Part shown: positions 41,690 to 50,570 of the stretch, piece by piece
Position numbering within the stretch: the first letter of the stretch is position 1
Layout: each line of letters begins with the position of its first letter
Origin: UBA2638 sp046293135
GTDB lineage: Bacteria; Pseudomonadota; Alphaproteobacteria; Micavibrionales; Micavibrionaceae
Assembly (NCBI GenBank): GCA_046293135.1
Contig: JBKBPR010000003.1
Coordinates: 174,788 to 238,787 of the forward strand
Length of the DNA: 64,000 nucleotides
Direction: 5' to 3'
Translations under genes and position numbers: made by a program
The notes under the pieces: model-generated
The model's database searches: none
Seen by the model: the letters and a program-made list of their open reading frames with translations, nothing else
What the model was told of the DNA's origin: nothing

Positions 41690-41878
41690 GATGCGAACCC
41701 TATAGAAAAGGCGTTAAATTAAACCTTTTATATTTTATCGGTAAATGCGCAAGAAAACCAGTGTTAAGCTTAGAGGCTCGACCATGGAGGCGAAACTTAC
41801 AGATCTAAAATAGGAAAATGGCGGGTTTGCCGCCCGCCATATCCTGACTTTGTTCTTTTTCAAGCAATGTGCTTGGTA

Positions 41879-42561
41879 TTAATGGAAGCGCACCTGCTTA
41901 CCGTTCTGATCACTCAGATAAATGCTATGCGTCAGATTTTGCGGAATCGACAGATCGACACGGCTTTGCGGATAGGCTGATAGCTCCGCCAGTTTCGCAT
42001 TGCTTGCTTCTGCCTTTGACTGCATTTCACTCGCCAGCACGGCCATCTGTGTGAGCAGATGTTCCGCATGGCTGACCAAGGCTTCAGTCTTGGCGGTGCT
42101 GATTAAATCAACATCGCTGTGCTCGCGGATTTTCCCTGACAGGATTTCCTCGTGCTGATCCGTTGTTTCAACTTTTTTTCCAGCCTATGTAGAGCATCGG
42201 TGAAAAAGCCCGTTTGCTTATCGACCACCTCGACCTTTTGCTCCAGTTTCTGGATCGACTCGCAAAACACATTCGCTTGCTCGCCGACATTGCCGACCTT
42301 CGTTTCCAGCTGCTGCATCGCAGTGTCGAATTGTGACGCCTGCTTATCTACAGTTTCCACACGCTGTTCCAGCTTGTGAATCGCATCGCTGAAAAAGCCT
42401 GTTTGTTTGCGGATAACTTCAAATCCGGTGCGGAGCCGCTCAAACCCCGCGCCCAGAACAATACTCGTACCGACCGCCGCGACAGCAGAAAACACTGCCA
42501 TCATCAACGAAACCGCTATTACGGTTTCAACCTCCAATGTCATGACCATACCCCTTTCCAA
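41879..42561 (-). CDS. Coiled-coil membrane protein requiring a -1 frameshift at A AAA AAG
   Basis: A N-terminal membrane helix (about residues 11-38) is followed by four 21-residue repeats with the pattern KQtgFfxdaihkLEqkVetvD. In the first frame the fourth repeat is cut at LEKK and continues into a basic, unrelated tail ending at 42103. A -1 slip on the in-frame heptamer A AAA AAG (42178-42172) restores LEKKVETTD and continues to a stop at 41879, giving about 227 residues. The repeat continuity shows that the shifted product is the ancestral one. Programmed slippage, a real one-base deletion, or an assembly error remain possible. The repeated domain should form a long parallel coiled coil, like a filament-tethering or septum-associated protein; function is unknown. 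Confidence 0.7.
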
Positions 42562-43004
42562 ATGAATTTATGCCGTTCATGCCTATTGATTTTTTGAGCT
42601 GTGTTTTCTTTCTCTTTTCGGTGAGTTTGTGCTCAGACGTTTTGTGCATGGCTGCGCCGAAATGACACAAAAAACATCAGCATCATTTTTTAATATTACA
42701 TTTTTTGCTTTAAAAAGATGTTTATTTTCAATGGGATAAATATCTTTATTTATATAAAAATATGGCAATTTTAGCTAAAATTTTTGATGTGTTTAAAACA
42801 GAAAAAGAGGAGGAGGGAATTAAGCTTAAAATATTTTTAAATTAGATTAGGTGTTGCTCGGAAAGTTCAGATTACGTTAGATGCTTATGAAGCAAATCAA
42901 CTTTGTTTCAACGACTGAAATAAAAATTGAGAAATAAAAAAGCATGGCGCAGATAAACCGCTCCATGCCTTTAAGTAGCCGTTTTATTGGCTCATATTTA
43001 CAAC
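42562..43004. other. AT-rich intergenic region, no supported gene
   Basis: About 440 bases, very AT-rich. A 61-codon frame on the minus strand (42583-42768) has no convincing ribosome site and no domain. I see no tRNA-like or strong hairpin structure. It may hold the promoter of the frameshifted coiled-coil gene. Confidence 0.5.
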
Positions 43005-43493
43005 TTAAGCTTCGGCGTCCAGCGGGCTTTCGGAATTGAGCGTGATATAGTTCTCAATGCCGATCTGCTTCACCAGTTCAAGCTGGGTTTCGAGATAATC
43101 AACGTGGTGTTCCTCATCCTTCAGGATCGTGATGAGCAAATCACGGGAAACGTAATCGCGCACGTTGTCGCAATAGGCGATGGCTTCCTTGTAGTTCTCA
43201 ACGCCCTCAATCTCGATTTTCAGGTCGCATTCAAGAATTTCCTTCACGCTTTCACCGATATGCAGCTTGCCGATATCCTGCAAATTCGGCAGGCCGCCAA
43301 GGAACAAAATCCGCTTGATGAGATCATCGGCGTGTTTCATTTCCTCGATGGATTCATTGTATTCATGCTTGGCGAGTTTGGTTACGCCCCAATCTTCGAG
43401 AATGCGCGCGTGTAGAAAATACTGGTTGATCGCGCCCAGCTCTTTTTTCAAAGCGTCATTGAGGAATTGAATTACTTTTTTATCGCCCTTCAT
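43005..43493 (-). CDS. bfr: Bacterioferritin
   Basis: 24-mer iron-storage ferritin with a heme between subunits. The 162-residue four-helix bundle contains the ferroxidase ligands: Glu in LKKELGAINQYFLH (about 18), Glu-His in ESIEEMKHAD (about 51 and 54), Glu in EIEGVENY (about 94) and Glu-His in LKDEEHHVDYLE (about 127 and 130). The heme-ligand methionine is present in EEMKH. The ATG at 43493 has AGGAA 8 bases upstream. It is followed by an AT-rich intergenic region and is probably Fur-controlled. Confidence 0.94.
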   Translation of the reverse strand: MKGDKKVIQFLNDALKKELGAINQYFLHARILEDWGVTKLAKHEYNESIEEMKHADDLIKRILFLGGLPNLQDIGKLHIGESVKEILECDLKIEIEGVENYKEAIAYCDNVRDYVSRDLLITILKDEEHHVDYLETQLELVKQIGIENYITLNSESPLDAEA

Positions 43494-43616
43494 TGCGGTT
43501 GTTCCTTTTTGTATTGGCTCGTGGTGTTTGCGTGCTTGAATCATCATGTAGTGTTAAAATAGGGCAAGCAATACGACTTGGCAACCACTTTTTTGATATT
43601 TTTCAATAGCTTAGAT

Positions 43617-43636
43617 GAAAGTGATTATCATTTGTA
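43617..43636 (-). promoter_or_regulatory. Fur-like box upstream of bfr
   Basis: On the bfr strand the sequence reads AAATGATAATCACTTTC, containing the GATAAT half-site and most of the second. It lies about 125 bases upstream of the bfr start and just after the purB stop, so the promoter must lie in 43494-43660. It is a candidate only. Confidence 0.4.
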
Positions 43637-43660
43637 TTCTATGGGCAAATCGCAGGGCGC

Positions 43661-44977
43661 TTAGCCGAACACCCGTTTAAAGACAAAATCGATATTTTTG
43701 GTATAGGGGCTAAGGTCGAAGATGTCATCAAGATCGGCGCTGCCGAGCTTGGCCGATACATCCGCATCCTGTTCCAATTCGCTGCGTAGCGTAGTGGTGG
43801 CGAGATTGCCATTCTCCGCCGCGCTGCCCCAGACGCGCATGGCGTTGCGCTGAACGATACGATACGCATCCTCTCGGCTAATCCCCGCCTGCGTAAGCGC
43901 CAGCATCACCTTTTGTGAGAAATGCAGCCCGCCCAGACGGTCGAGATTGGCGCGCATTGTATCAGGATAGACAATCAGCTTTTCGATCAGCCCCGCCAAG
44001 CGGTTCAGCGCATAATCGCAGGAGATCAGGGCATCGGGCAGGATTGTGCGCTCAACGGCGGAGTGGGAGATATCCCGCTCATGCCACAGCGCAACATTTT
44101 CAAGGGCGGGAATAACCGCGGCGCGGATAATGCGCGCTTGCCCCGTCAGGTTTTCCGAGCCGATCGGGTTGCGCTTATGCGGCATGGCGGAGCTACCCTT
44201 TTGCAGCGGGTCGAAATATTCCTCGGCCTCGCGGACTTCGGTGCGCTGGAGGTGACGAATTTCAACGGCGAGATTTTCAATCGAGCTGGCAATGACGCCG
44301 AGCGTTGAAAAATACATCGCATGGCGGTCGCGCGGGATGACTTGCGTTGAGTGGATTTCAGACTTCAGGCCGAGCTTTTCTGCGACATATTCCTCAATCG
44401 CCGGCGGCAAGACGGGGTATGTTCCGACCGCGCCTGAGATGATAACGGTGCTGACCTCTTCGCGGGCATTGATCATGCGTTGTTTGGCGCGGGCAAAGGC
44501 GGCGTAATGTCCGGCCAGCTTCATCCCGAATGTGGTCGGCTCGCCGTGAATACCGTGGCTGCGGCCAATACAGATCGTGTCCTTATGCTCCAGCGCCCGT
44601 GTTTTGAGGGCGGCGCAAACGCGATCCAGATCGGAAATGATGATATCGGCGGCTTGCGTCAGTTGCACGGCAAAGGCGGTGTCAATCACATCCGAGCTTG
44701 TCATGCCCTGATGCACGTAACGGCTTTCCTCGCCGACAAATTCGGCCACGGATGTCAGGAACGCAATCACATCATGCTTGACCTCGGCCTCAATGGTGTT
44801 GATGCGCTCAATGTCAAAATTGCCCTTTTCGCGCAGGGCTTTGGCTGCGCTTTGCGGAACAATCCCAAGCTCGGCCATTTTCTCCAGCGCCAGCGTTTCC
44901 ACTTCCAGCCAGATGCGGAATTTGTTGTCCTGTTCGAAAATATTGGCCATTTCCGGTCGGCTGTAGCGGGGGATCAT
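43661..44977 (-). CDS. purB: Adenylosuccinate lyase
   Basis: Fumarase-superfamily enzyme acting twice in purine synthesis (SAICAR to AICAR, adenylosuccinate to AMP). At 438 residues it has the short bacterial length. MIPRYSRPEM starts the protein; TSSDVIDTA, the catalytic-region RSHGIHGEPTTFG, and the signature GSSAMPHKRNP, which carries the catalytic serine loop, are all present. A CGGAG ribosome site is 5 bases upstream of ATG 44977. It is the last gene of the radC / L,D-transpeptidase / purB run. Confidence 0.97.
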   Translation of the reverse strand: MIPRYSRPEMANIFEQDNKFRIWLEVETLALEKMAELGIVPQSAAKALREKGNFDIERINTIEAEVKHDVIAFLTSVAEFVGEESRYVHQGMTSSDVIDTAFAVQLTQAADIIISDLDRVCAALKTRALEHKDTICIGRSHGIHGEPTTFGMKLAGHYAAFARAKQRMINAREEVSTVIISGAVGTYPVLPPAIEEYVAEKLGLKSEIHSTQVIPRDRHAMYFSTLGVIASSIENLAVEIRHLQRTEVREAEEYFDPLQKGSSAMPHKRNPIGSENLTGQARIIRAAVIPALENVALWHERDISHSAVERTILPDALISCDYALNRLAGLIEKLIVYPDTMRANLDRLGGLHFSQKVMLALTQAGISREDAYRIVQRNAMRVWGSAAENGNLATTTLRSELEQDADVSAKLGSADLDDIFDLSPYTKNIDFVFKRVFG

Positions 44978-45030
44978 GCGGGCTCCGTTATGTTGTGTTT
45001 GTTAAGCCGTTCGAGCTTTTCAAGATGCCG

Positions 45031-45777
45031 CTAAAATAGACGGGAGGGGGCGGGCATGTCAAATACATACTTCGCGCCGAACTGGTCGGTTTGCACACCG
45101 ACGCGCGGCGGGATGCGGTAGCGCTCGAACAAATCATAGCCTTGCTTGAGATTGATCCAGAATTCCAGCCACTCGGACTCCCTGTGCGGCAGCATATTGT
45201 CAATCTCCATCCGGAACGGGAAGATATGCACCGGAACGTCATGACCGTTGGCGATGCTGGCCTCGGTGAGGAGGTAGATATCCTCCATATAGCTGTCGGT
45301 CATGGCATAACAGCCAATGGACTCACAGCCGCCATGCACCATCAATAGCGAGCCTGTCCGCCCCAAAGCGCGGTCGAAATTATTCGGGAAGCCGAGATTG
45401 AAGGAGAGGTGATATTGGCTCCACGGGTTGAGCTGTTCCGCCCCGACCTTATAAAAGCCCTCGGGCGCTTGCTTGTCGCCCTCTTGAAGCTTCGGCCCCA
45501 AAGCGCCGGAATAGGTGCAGATCGGATAGGTGCGGAATAGCGCGTATTGCTGTGAGTTTTTGAGCTTGAGCCAGACTTCGAGCTCGCGCTCCTCTTTGAA
45601 AATGCGGATATAAGCGGCGGAGCCGTATTCAAGCTGGGCTTGCTTGACCTCGCTGCGGAGCATCGCCTCCAGCCGCGCCTTGACGGCTTGCAAGCGCTCG
45701 GAAGTCGGCATGGAAGAACAGCCCGATAGCTGCACGCTCATGACAAATACCATCAGAATCAAAACCAGTTTTTGCAT
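45031..45777 (-). CDS. L,D-transpeptidase family lipoprotein (YafK-like)
   Basis: The lipoprotein signal peptide ends LSGC near residue 20, so the protein is membrane-tethered and periplasmic. The YkuD-type catalytic motif is HGGCESIGCYAMTD, which contains the conserved His, Ser-x-Gly-Cys and the nucleophilic cysteine. The last position is Ala-Met-Thr instead of the Ile/Val-Arg seen in crosslinking enzymes; the same is true for YafK/DpaA relatives, which hydrolyse Lpp-peptidoglycan links. The precise reaction cannot be told. It starts 5 bases after the radC stop. Confidence 0.85.
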   Translation of the reverse strand: MQKLVLILMVFVMSVQLSGCSSMPTSERLQAVKARLEAMLRSEVKQAQLEYGSAAYIRIFKEERELEVWLKLKNSQQYALFRTYPICTYSGALGPKLQEGDKQAPEGFYKVGAEQLNPWSQYHLSFNLGFPNNFDRALGRTGSLLMVHGGCESIGCYAMTDSYMEDIYLLTEASIANGHDVPVHIFPFRMEIDNMLPHRESEWLEFWINLKQGYDLFERYRIPPRVGVQTDQFGAKYVFDMPAPSRLF

Positions 45778-45782
45778 GGGGG

Positions 45783-46499
45783 CTATAATAGCCCTTCGCT
45801 TTTGAAACTCGTATATCCATTGCGCGAAATAATAATATGGTCGTGGATAACTATACCGAACGGCTCGGCGGCGCGGATAATCAACTGGGTCATATCGATA
45901 TCGGCGCGGCTGGGCTTCGGGTCGCCGCTGGGGTGGTTGTGCATGAGGATCAGCGCGGTTGCGCCATGCTCCAGCGCCCGCTTCATGATCTCGCGCGGAT
46001 AGGCGGGCGTATGATCGACCGTGCCGGAATTTTGCACCTCATCGGCCAGAAGCTCGTTCTTTTTGTTGAGGAACAGGATACGGAAATGCTCACGCGATTC
46101 ATGCGCCATCGTGGCGTGGCAGTAATCCATCAGCCGCGACCAGTTGTTCAGCACGGGTTTGGAGCGGAACTCCTGCTTCAGGCTGCGCAAGGTTAGCGCG
46201 AACATGGATTTTAACCCGACCGCGCTGTTATGGCTCATGCCCTCAATGGCTTCGAGCGCGGTGACCTGTGCGGACATGACCTCGGACAAAGAGCCGAATT
46301 TTGCAATCAAGGCCTTGGCCAGCGGCTTGACGTCTTTGCGCGGGATCAGGGTGAACAGGACAAGCTCCAGCAGCTCGTAATCCTGTAACGCACCTTCACC
46401 GCTTTCGACAAACCGCTCCCGCAATCTGTCGCGATGGCCGTGGTAATGGGGGTGCTGGTTCTGCTCTTTAACATCAGGCATAACAACACTCATAAACAT
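45783..46499 (-). CDS. radC: RadC / JAB1-MPN domain protein
   Basis: The 238 residues have an N-terminal helix-hairpin-helix segment and a C-terminal MPN-like domain with the metal-binding signature MHNHPSGDPKPSRADID. A zinc-peptidase-like fold is known, but the cellular role of RadC is unresolved. The gene is first of a three-gene run with the L,D-transpeptidase and purB. Confidence 0.92.
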   Translation of the reverse strand: MFMSVVMPDVKEQNQHPHYHGHRDRLRERFVESGEGALQDYELLELVLFTLIPRKDVKPLAKALIAKFGSLSEVMSAQVTALEAIEGMSHNSAVGLKSMFALTLRSLKQEFRSKPVLNNWSRLMDYCHATMAHESREHFRILFLNKKNELLADEVQNSGTVDHTPAYPREIMKRALEHGATALILMHNHPSGDPKPSRADIDMTQLIIRAAEPFGIVIHDHIIISRNGYTSFKSEGLL

Positions 46500-46605
46500 G
46501 TAAAATATTTATTGCAAAAGTAATTTGTCGCCCTTATGGTTTATGGCAATAGCGTGTCTGAATATTTTAGAGTGCGTTTCAGGGATTATAATAAGGGAGA
46601 AGGCT

Positions 46606-47127
46606 ATGAACAAAGTTCAAAAAATCAGCTCTGCGGCGGTCTCGCTCACTGCTGTGTTTATGATATCTAATATCGGCTGGGGCGTTGTAAAAGCCGGAGA
46701 GGCTCGCCAAGGTTTTAAAGAAATAAATAATGCCCAAGCCCTGCTATTGTTTCCGGGCGGTATTGATGAGTTGTCGGTTCAGGGAGATTGGCAAAGTCAA
46801 GTAGATGAAGCTTGGCAGCATTCTGATTTTAAAAATATAGGTATGACGAGTTTTAAAAGCTTTGATGTTCGTTTAATTCATCAAAATCCACTCAGCTGTG
46901 GGTTGACTGCTGTTTTTGCTCCAACAGAAGTCCAAACTATTAATTTCAGTGTTACTGACAGCAAGGGGCAGGAAAGATTTTTTTCCACAAAGCTATGTGA
47001 AAACTCTATTCAAGGATCACGTTTGAGTGGAAATTATAAAGAATGGTTGCCTATAGAAGGGCGCTCTGTGAATGCAGATTTTGACCCCGCAAATTTTCGT
47101 CTGGGACAAATAGAGCGTGATATGTAA
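46606..47127 (+). CDS. Secreted or membrane-anchored hypothetical protein, 173 aa
   Basis: The hydrophobic N-terminal segment (about residues 8-27) is probably a signal peptide, because a KAGEAR junction follows. The mature domain of about 140 residues is beta-rich in appearance and has two cysteines that could form a disulfide. It is not recognised. AAGGGAGAAGG just before the ATG at 46606 is a strong ribosome site and excludes the longer upstream start. It is convergent with map. Confidence 0.65.
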   Translation: MNKVQKISSAAVSLTAVFMISNIGWGVVKAGEARQGFKEINNAQALLLFPGGIDELSVQGDWQSQVDEAWQHSDFKNIGMTSFKSFDVRLIHQNPLSCGLTAVFAPTEVQTINFSVTDSKGQERFFSTKLCENSIQGSRLSGNYKEWLPIEGRSVNADFDPANFRLGQIERDM

Positions 47128-47136
47128 TTAGCTGTC

Positions 47137-47955
47137 CTATTTTATATAGGGGGGACGTTTAAACCCTTTCGGGCTGAGTGTGAAAATCTCAAACCCGTCA
47201 TCGGTGACGGCGAGGGTGTGCTCAAATTGAGCGGAGAGCGAACGGTCACGAGTCACCGCTGTCCAGCCATCAGCAAGGATCTTCATTTTCCAGTCGCCCG
47301 CATTGATCATCGGTTCGATGGTGAAGAACATACCCGCTTCCAAGACTGTGCCCGTACCGGGGCGGCCAAAATGCATAACCGAGGGCGGCTCGTGGAAGGT
47401 GCGTCCCAAGCCGTGACCACAAAAATCGCGCACAACCGAAAAGCGGTTGGCTTCGGCATGGCCTTGGATGGCATGACCGACATCGCCCAATGTCGCGCCC
47501 GGCTTGACGGCCTCAATCCCGCGCATTAGGCAATCATAAGTCACATCGACCAGCTTGCGCGCCTTGACGGAAACCTTATCACCGACCAAGAACATACGGC
47601 TGGTATCGCCATGCCAGCCATCGAGAATAACCGTCACGTCAATATTGATAATGTCACCATCCTTGAGAACCGTGCCATCGGGAATACCGTGACAGATGAT
47701 GTGATTTTTGGAGGTGCAGATTGATTTCGGGAAGCCCTTGTAATTGAGCGGGGCAGGGATAGCGCCGTTGCGGGTGATGAAATCATGGCATAGCTTGTCC
47801 AGCGCTTCGGTCGTAATGCCCGGCACAACGTACTCTGTAATCATATCAAGCGTAGCCGCCGCCAATGCGCCAGCCTTGCGCATGCCGATGAAATCCATCT
47901 CACCGTGTAATTCGATGCCTTGGGCGTTGAGTTTGGCTTGTGCTGTACTGGTCAT
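47137..47955 (-). CDS. map: Methionine aminopeptidase, type I
   Basis: Removes N-terminal methionine from nascent proteins. The 272 residues carry the five metal ligands: Asp in NIDVTVIL, Asp in GWHGDTSRMF, His in CGHGLGRTFHEPP, Glu in FTIEPMI, and Glu in QFEHTLAVTDDG. The C-terminus after the last motif is short, as in type Ia enzymes. It is convergent with the secreted-protein gene and divergent from the cinA-like gene. Confidence 0.95.
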   Translation of the reverse strand: MTSTAQAKLNAQGIELHGEMDFIGMRKAGALAAATLDMITEYVVPGITTEALDKLCHDFITRNGAIPAPLNYKGFPKSICTSKNHIICHGIPDGTVLKDGDIINIDVTVILDGWHGDTSRMFLVGDKVSVKARKLVDVTYDCLMRGIEAVKPGATLGDVGHAIQGHAEANRFSVVRDFCGHGLGRTFHEPPSVMHFGRPGTGTVLEAGMFFTIEPMINAGDWKMKILADGWTAVTRDRSLSAQFEHTLAVTDDGFEIFTLSPKGFKRPPYIK

Positions 47956-48073
47956 TTTAATACTTTATGCTCACATTTATGTTACAATATTAAGGTTCAG
48001 AATACTTGATTTTAAATCAGGATTAATGATTTACCCTGAATGGCTTGGGATTTCAATCTTTTATGGAGGCAGT

Positions 48074-48847
48074 GTGCAAAGCGAAGCGACTGAAAAGGTA
48101 GTAACGGCGGCACTTATTATTATCGGCAATGAAATTCTTTCAGGCCGAACGCAAGATACGAATACGTCTTATATCGCGCTTAAGCTCGCCGAAAAGGGTA
48201 TTCGGCTAAGGGAGGTGCGTGTTATTCCAGACACTGAGGAGCACATCATTGAAACGCTCAACAAGTTGCGGACGCGGTATGATTACGTGTTTACAACAGG
48301 CGGCATCGGCCCGACCCATGACGATATCACCGCTGAGAGCGTCGCCAAGGCCTTTGGTGTGGAATTGCCGATCAATGATGAGGCGTTTCGCATTCTGGAA
48401 CAATATTACGGTATCGAAAAACTCACGCCTGCACGCACGAAAATGGCAAGAATTCCTGTCGGTGCAACGCTCATCCCGAATTCTGTTAGCGCCGCGCCTG
48501 GCTTTGTTATCGGTAATGTCCATGTTATGGCGGGCGTGCCGCGTATTATGCAAGCCATGCTCGATCATATTTTAGGCGGTTTGCAGAGCGGTGCAGCGGT
48601 GTTGACTGCTTCATTGGCGTGCGGCCTTGCTGAGAGCGATTTGGCGGAAGAGGTTGGTATGTTACAATCGGAGCATCCCGACATTGAAATCGGAAGTTAT
48701 CCACAGTTTCGCGTCGGTGTTCTGGGTTTGAGTATTGTTATGCGCTCTACTGTCAAAGAATCCATCGAAACCGCAATGAATAAGCTGATTTTGATCGTTC
48801 GAAACCATGGTGATGAACCTATGGTGAGCTATCAATTTAGCGAATAA
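48074..48847 (+). CDS. CinA N-terminal / MoaB-like molybdopterin-binding domain protein
   Basis: 257 residues of the MoaB/CinA-N type: AALIIIGNEILSGRTQDTN, FTTGGIGPTHDDIT and MAGVPRIMQ. The C-terminal nicotinamide-nucleotide amidase domain of full CinA is absent. Alphaproteobacterial proteins of this length are usually annotated 'competence/damage-inducible protein A' or molybdopterin-binding; the substrate is uncertain. The GTG at 48074 is preferred because GGAGG lies 4 bases upstream; an in-frame ATG at 48026 is an alternative. It is divergent from map. Confidence 0.82.
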   Translation: MQSEATEKVVTAALIIIGNEILSGRTQDTNTSYIALKLAEKGIRLREVRVIPDTEEHIIETLNKLRTRYDYVFTTGGIGPTHDDITAESVAKAFGVELPINDEAFRILEQYYGIEKLTPARTKMARIPVGATLIPNSVSAAPGFVIGNVHVMAGVPRIMQAMLDHILGGLQSGAAVLTASLACGLAESDLAEEVGMLQSEHPDIEIGSYPQFRVGVLGLSIVMRSTVKESIETAMNKLILIVRNHGDEPMVSYQFSE

Positions 48848-48964
48848 TTTATGCGCCGCAGCATAGTGTGCTGATTCTTTTTCTTGTGTAATGTAGATTC
48901 TTTTTTTAACGTCAGATTATCAAATAAGAAAAAATTAAAGTTGTTGAACAGGATAAAAGTGAAT

Positions 48965-49008
48965 GAGCGCGATCTGCATCGGGATTTAATACCCGATCCA
49001 GATCGCTC
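48965..49008. terminator. Long hairpin downstream of the cinA-like gene
   Basis: GAGCGCGATCTGCATCGGG pairs with CCCGATCCAGATCGCTC with one mismatch and a 2-base bulge around an 8-base loop. The stem is 17 bp. The T-tract is poor (TTCGTTT). It may act as a terminator for the cinA-like gene or as an RNA-stability element. About 250 bases without a gene surround it. Confidence 0.6.
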
Positions 49009-49093
49009 TTCGTTTAAGGGGATTGCGCTTTGATTTAATCAGTTGCTTTCTTAGTTGAAGTGTCTGATTTATATATCTTAAGCTCAGGATAGC

Positions 49094-49405
49094 TTAGTTT
49101 GCTATCTGATTTTGAGGGAATTTTTGGTTAAAAGTAGCTTCACTTTCGTGGATCAGGGTTTCTCCTCGACGCACTTCCGAATTGCCTTGCGAAACAAGAT
49201 TATTTCCTCGATTGATAAGTCGTTGGCCTTCTTCAATTTTTTTGTTTCCACTGGTTACCATCTTATTCCCATCGTTCCACTGCTTGCCAAGATTTTGTGC
49301 AGATTGGCTTTTGATGATCATTTGGTCACCAACGGTTGGTTTCGACGAACATCCGGCGACTAGAATTAAGCAGGCCAAAATTGGGGCAATTTTTTTTATT
49401 TTCAT
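49094..49405 (-). CDS. Small lipoprotein, 103 aa
   Basis: The lipobox LVAGC ends a signal peptide of about 18 residues. The mature 85 residues are hydrophilic with Asn/Gly/Gln-rich, quasi-repeating segments (NRGNNLVSQGNSEVRRGE), compatible with a short coiled coil; this looks like the small lipoproteins of the Lpp type. AAGGATAG is 6 bases before the ATG at 49405. No function can be assigned. Confidence 0.7.
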   Translation of the reverse strand: MKIKKIAPILACLILVAGCSSKPTVGDQMIIKSQSAQNLGKQWNDGNKMVTSGNKKIEEGQRLINRGNNLVSQGNSEVRRGETLIHESEATFNQKFPQNQIAN

Positions 49406-49920
49406 ATGCTCTATCCTTTTTTGTAAGTTGAGAACAGTAATTATATTGGTGCTGAATGTAATCAAGGGGGATATATTTACTTTTTTAAAATCTCTTTCCG
49501 CTGTCATCCTCGGCCACGGTTGCAAATGAGTAGTATATTGCATAGCCTTGTGACAATAATAGGGTGAAAGGGAGCAGTAGGAAAAGCAGGCGGCAAACGC
49601 AGCTGGGCTGAAGAAGACAGAGTGGGGGCGCCGCGCGTGTCACACTGGACTCACACGCTTCGATGCTGCGTCCAACCCGGCTCTCGACCGTTAGTTGCTC
49701 TTTTCTAAAGCATAAACAGATGCTTGGCCTCATAGAGAGGCTGGAGCGGGAGAAGTTGCTGCTGGCCGAAAGGGCAGCCCAATGCGTCCGCCGCCGGGAC
49801 GCCTGGAGGAAGTTATCGAACTGGCCTTGCCTTTTTCTTGGTAACAAAGCTCCTGTTTTTTATTGTGGTTTCTTATGTATGATTTGGGGCGTTGTTGGGG
49901 ATTTGGTGAAGGAATTTAGG
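49406..49920. other. Non-coding stretch with a GC-rich patch
   Basis: About 515 bases without a supported gene. 49560-49850 is GC-rich and contrasts with AT-rich flanks. In the plus frame of the downstream gene it encodes a helical, Arg/Leu/Glu-rich segment of about 40 residues that could be a gene remnant, but no start with a ribosome site precedes it. Confidence 0.35.
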
Positions 49921-50463
49921 ATGCGGAATATTAGATATAAAAACATGTTCGCCCTAGGGGTCGTTATTGCGGTTCTCGGTGTTATGTTGCTATTGCAGGG
50001 GACGGATAGCAAAAAGAATGAGTTTTTGTATGTACCGCAATCCATTCTTGATGCGTTGCCGGATTCTGAAGGACGCGTTCTTATAGCAGACTTGCATCCC
50101 ACTTCTTGGCAATATGTGTGCGTCGCGGAGCCGCTTTCTGTTGGAGTGGGGGTTCTTAAAAATACGGAATATCTGAAGAAGAAATTTGGTATAGATCCTG
50201 CGCGCTCTATAAAATTTCTGAATAGGAGGCCTGTTGTAGACGACCGGAGATGGGGTTTCTTGTTCTATTATCCCCCAGACGGCCTGGAGTTTCTTTCTGT
50301 GGACATATCAAAATTTCATTATGCTGGGACATCTGAAATTCCAGAAACAGAAAGTTATCCGTATTGTCTGGACAATGAAGGCGCCTCGATAAAAATTTCA
50401 GTCGCTCAGAAATCTGAATATTTTATTAGTGTTAGGCCCCTTAAGGAGGGTGCAAAGAAATAA
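49921..50463 (+). CDS. Membrane-anchored hypothetical protein, 180 aa
   Basis: One N-terminal membrane helix (about residues 9-27) and a soluble domain of about 145 residues that is not recognised. ATG 49921 has GGAATTTAGG just upstream. The gene is slightly AT-rich and belongs to the accessory stretch before tRNA-Leu. Confidence 0.55.
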   Translation: MRNIRYKNMFALGVVIAVLGVMLLLQGTDSKKNEFLYVPQSILDALPDSEGRVLIADLHPTSWQYVCVAEPLSVGVGVLKNTEYLKKKFGIDPARSIKFLNRRPVVDDRRWGFLFYYPPDGLEFLSVDISKFHYAGTSEIPETESYPYCLDNEGASIKISVAQKSEYFISVRPLKEGAKK

Positions 50464-50570
50464 AGCTCTTTTCAGAAAAACAACAGATTACATAGAGAAT
50501 GGTAGGTCAGTATGGTTTCGAGCGCTAAAGTATACGTTATTGAATGGATAGCACGGCATGCTACGGCTGT

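Noticed and set aside
42583..42768. 61-codon frame on the minus strand
   Set aside because: No ribosome site, no domain, AT-rich chance frame in an intergenic region.
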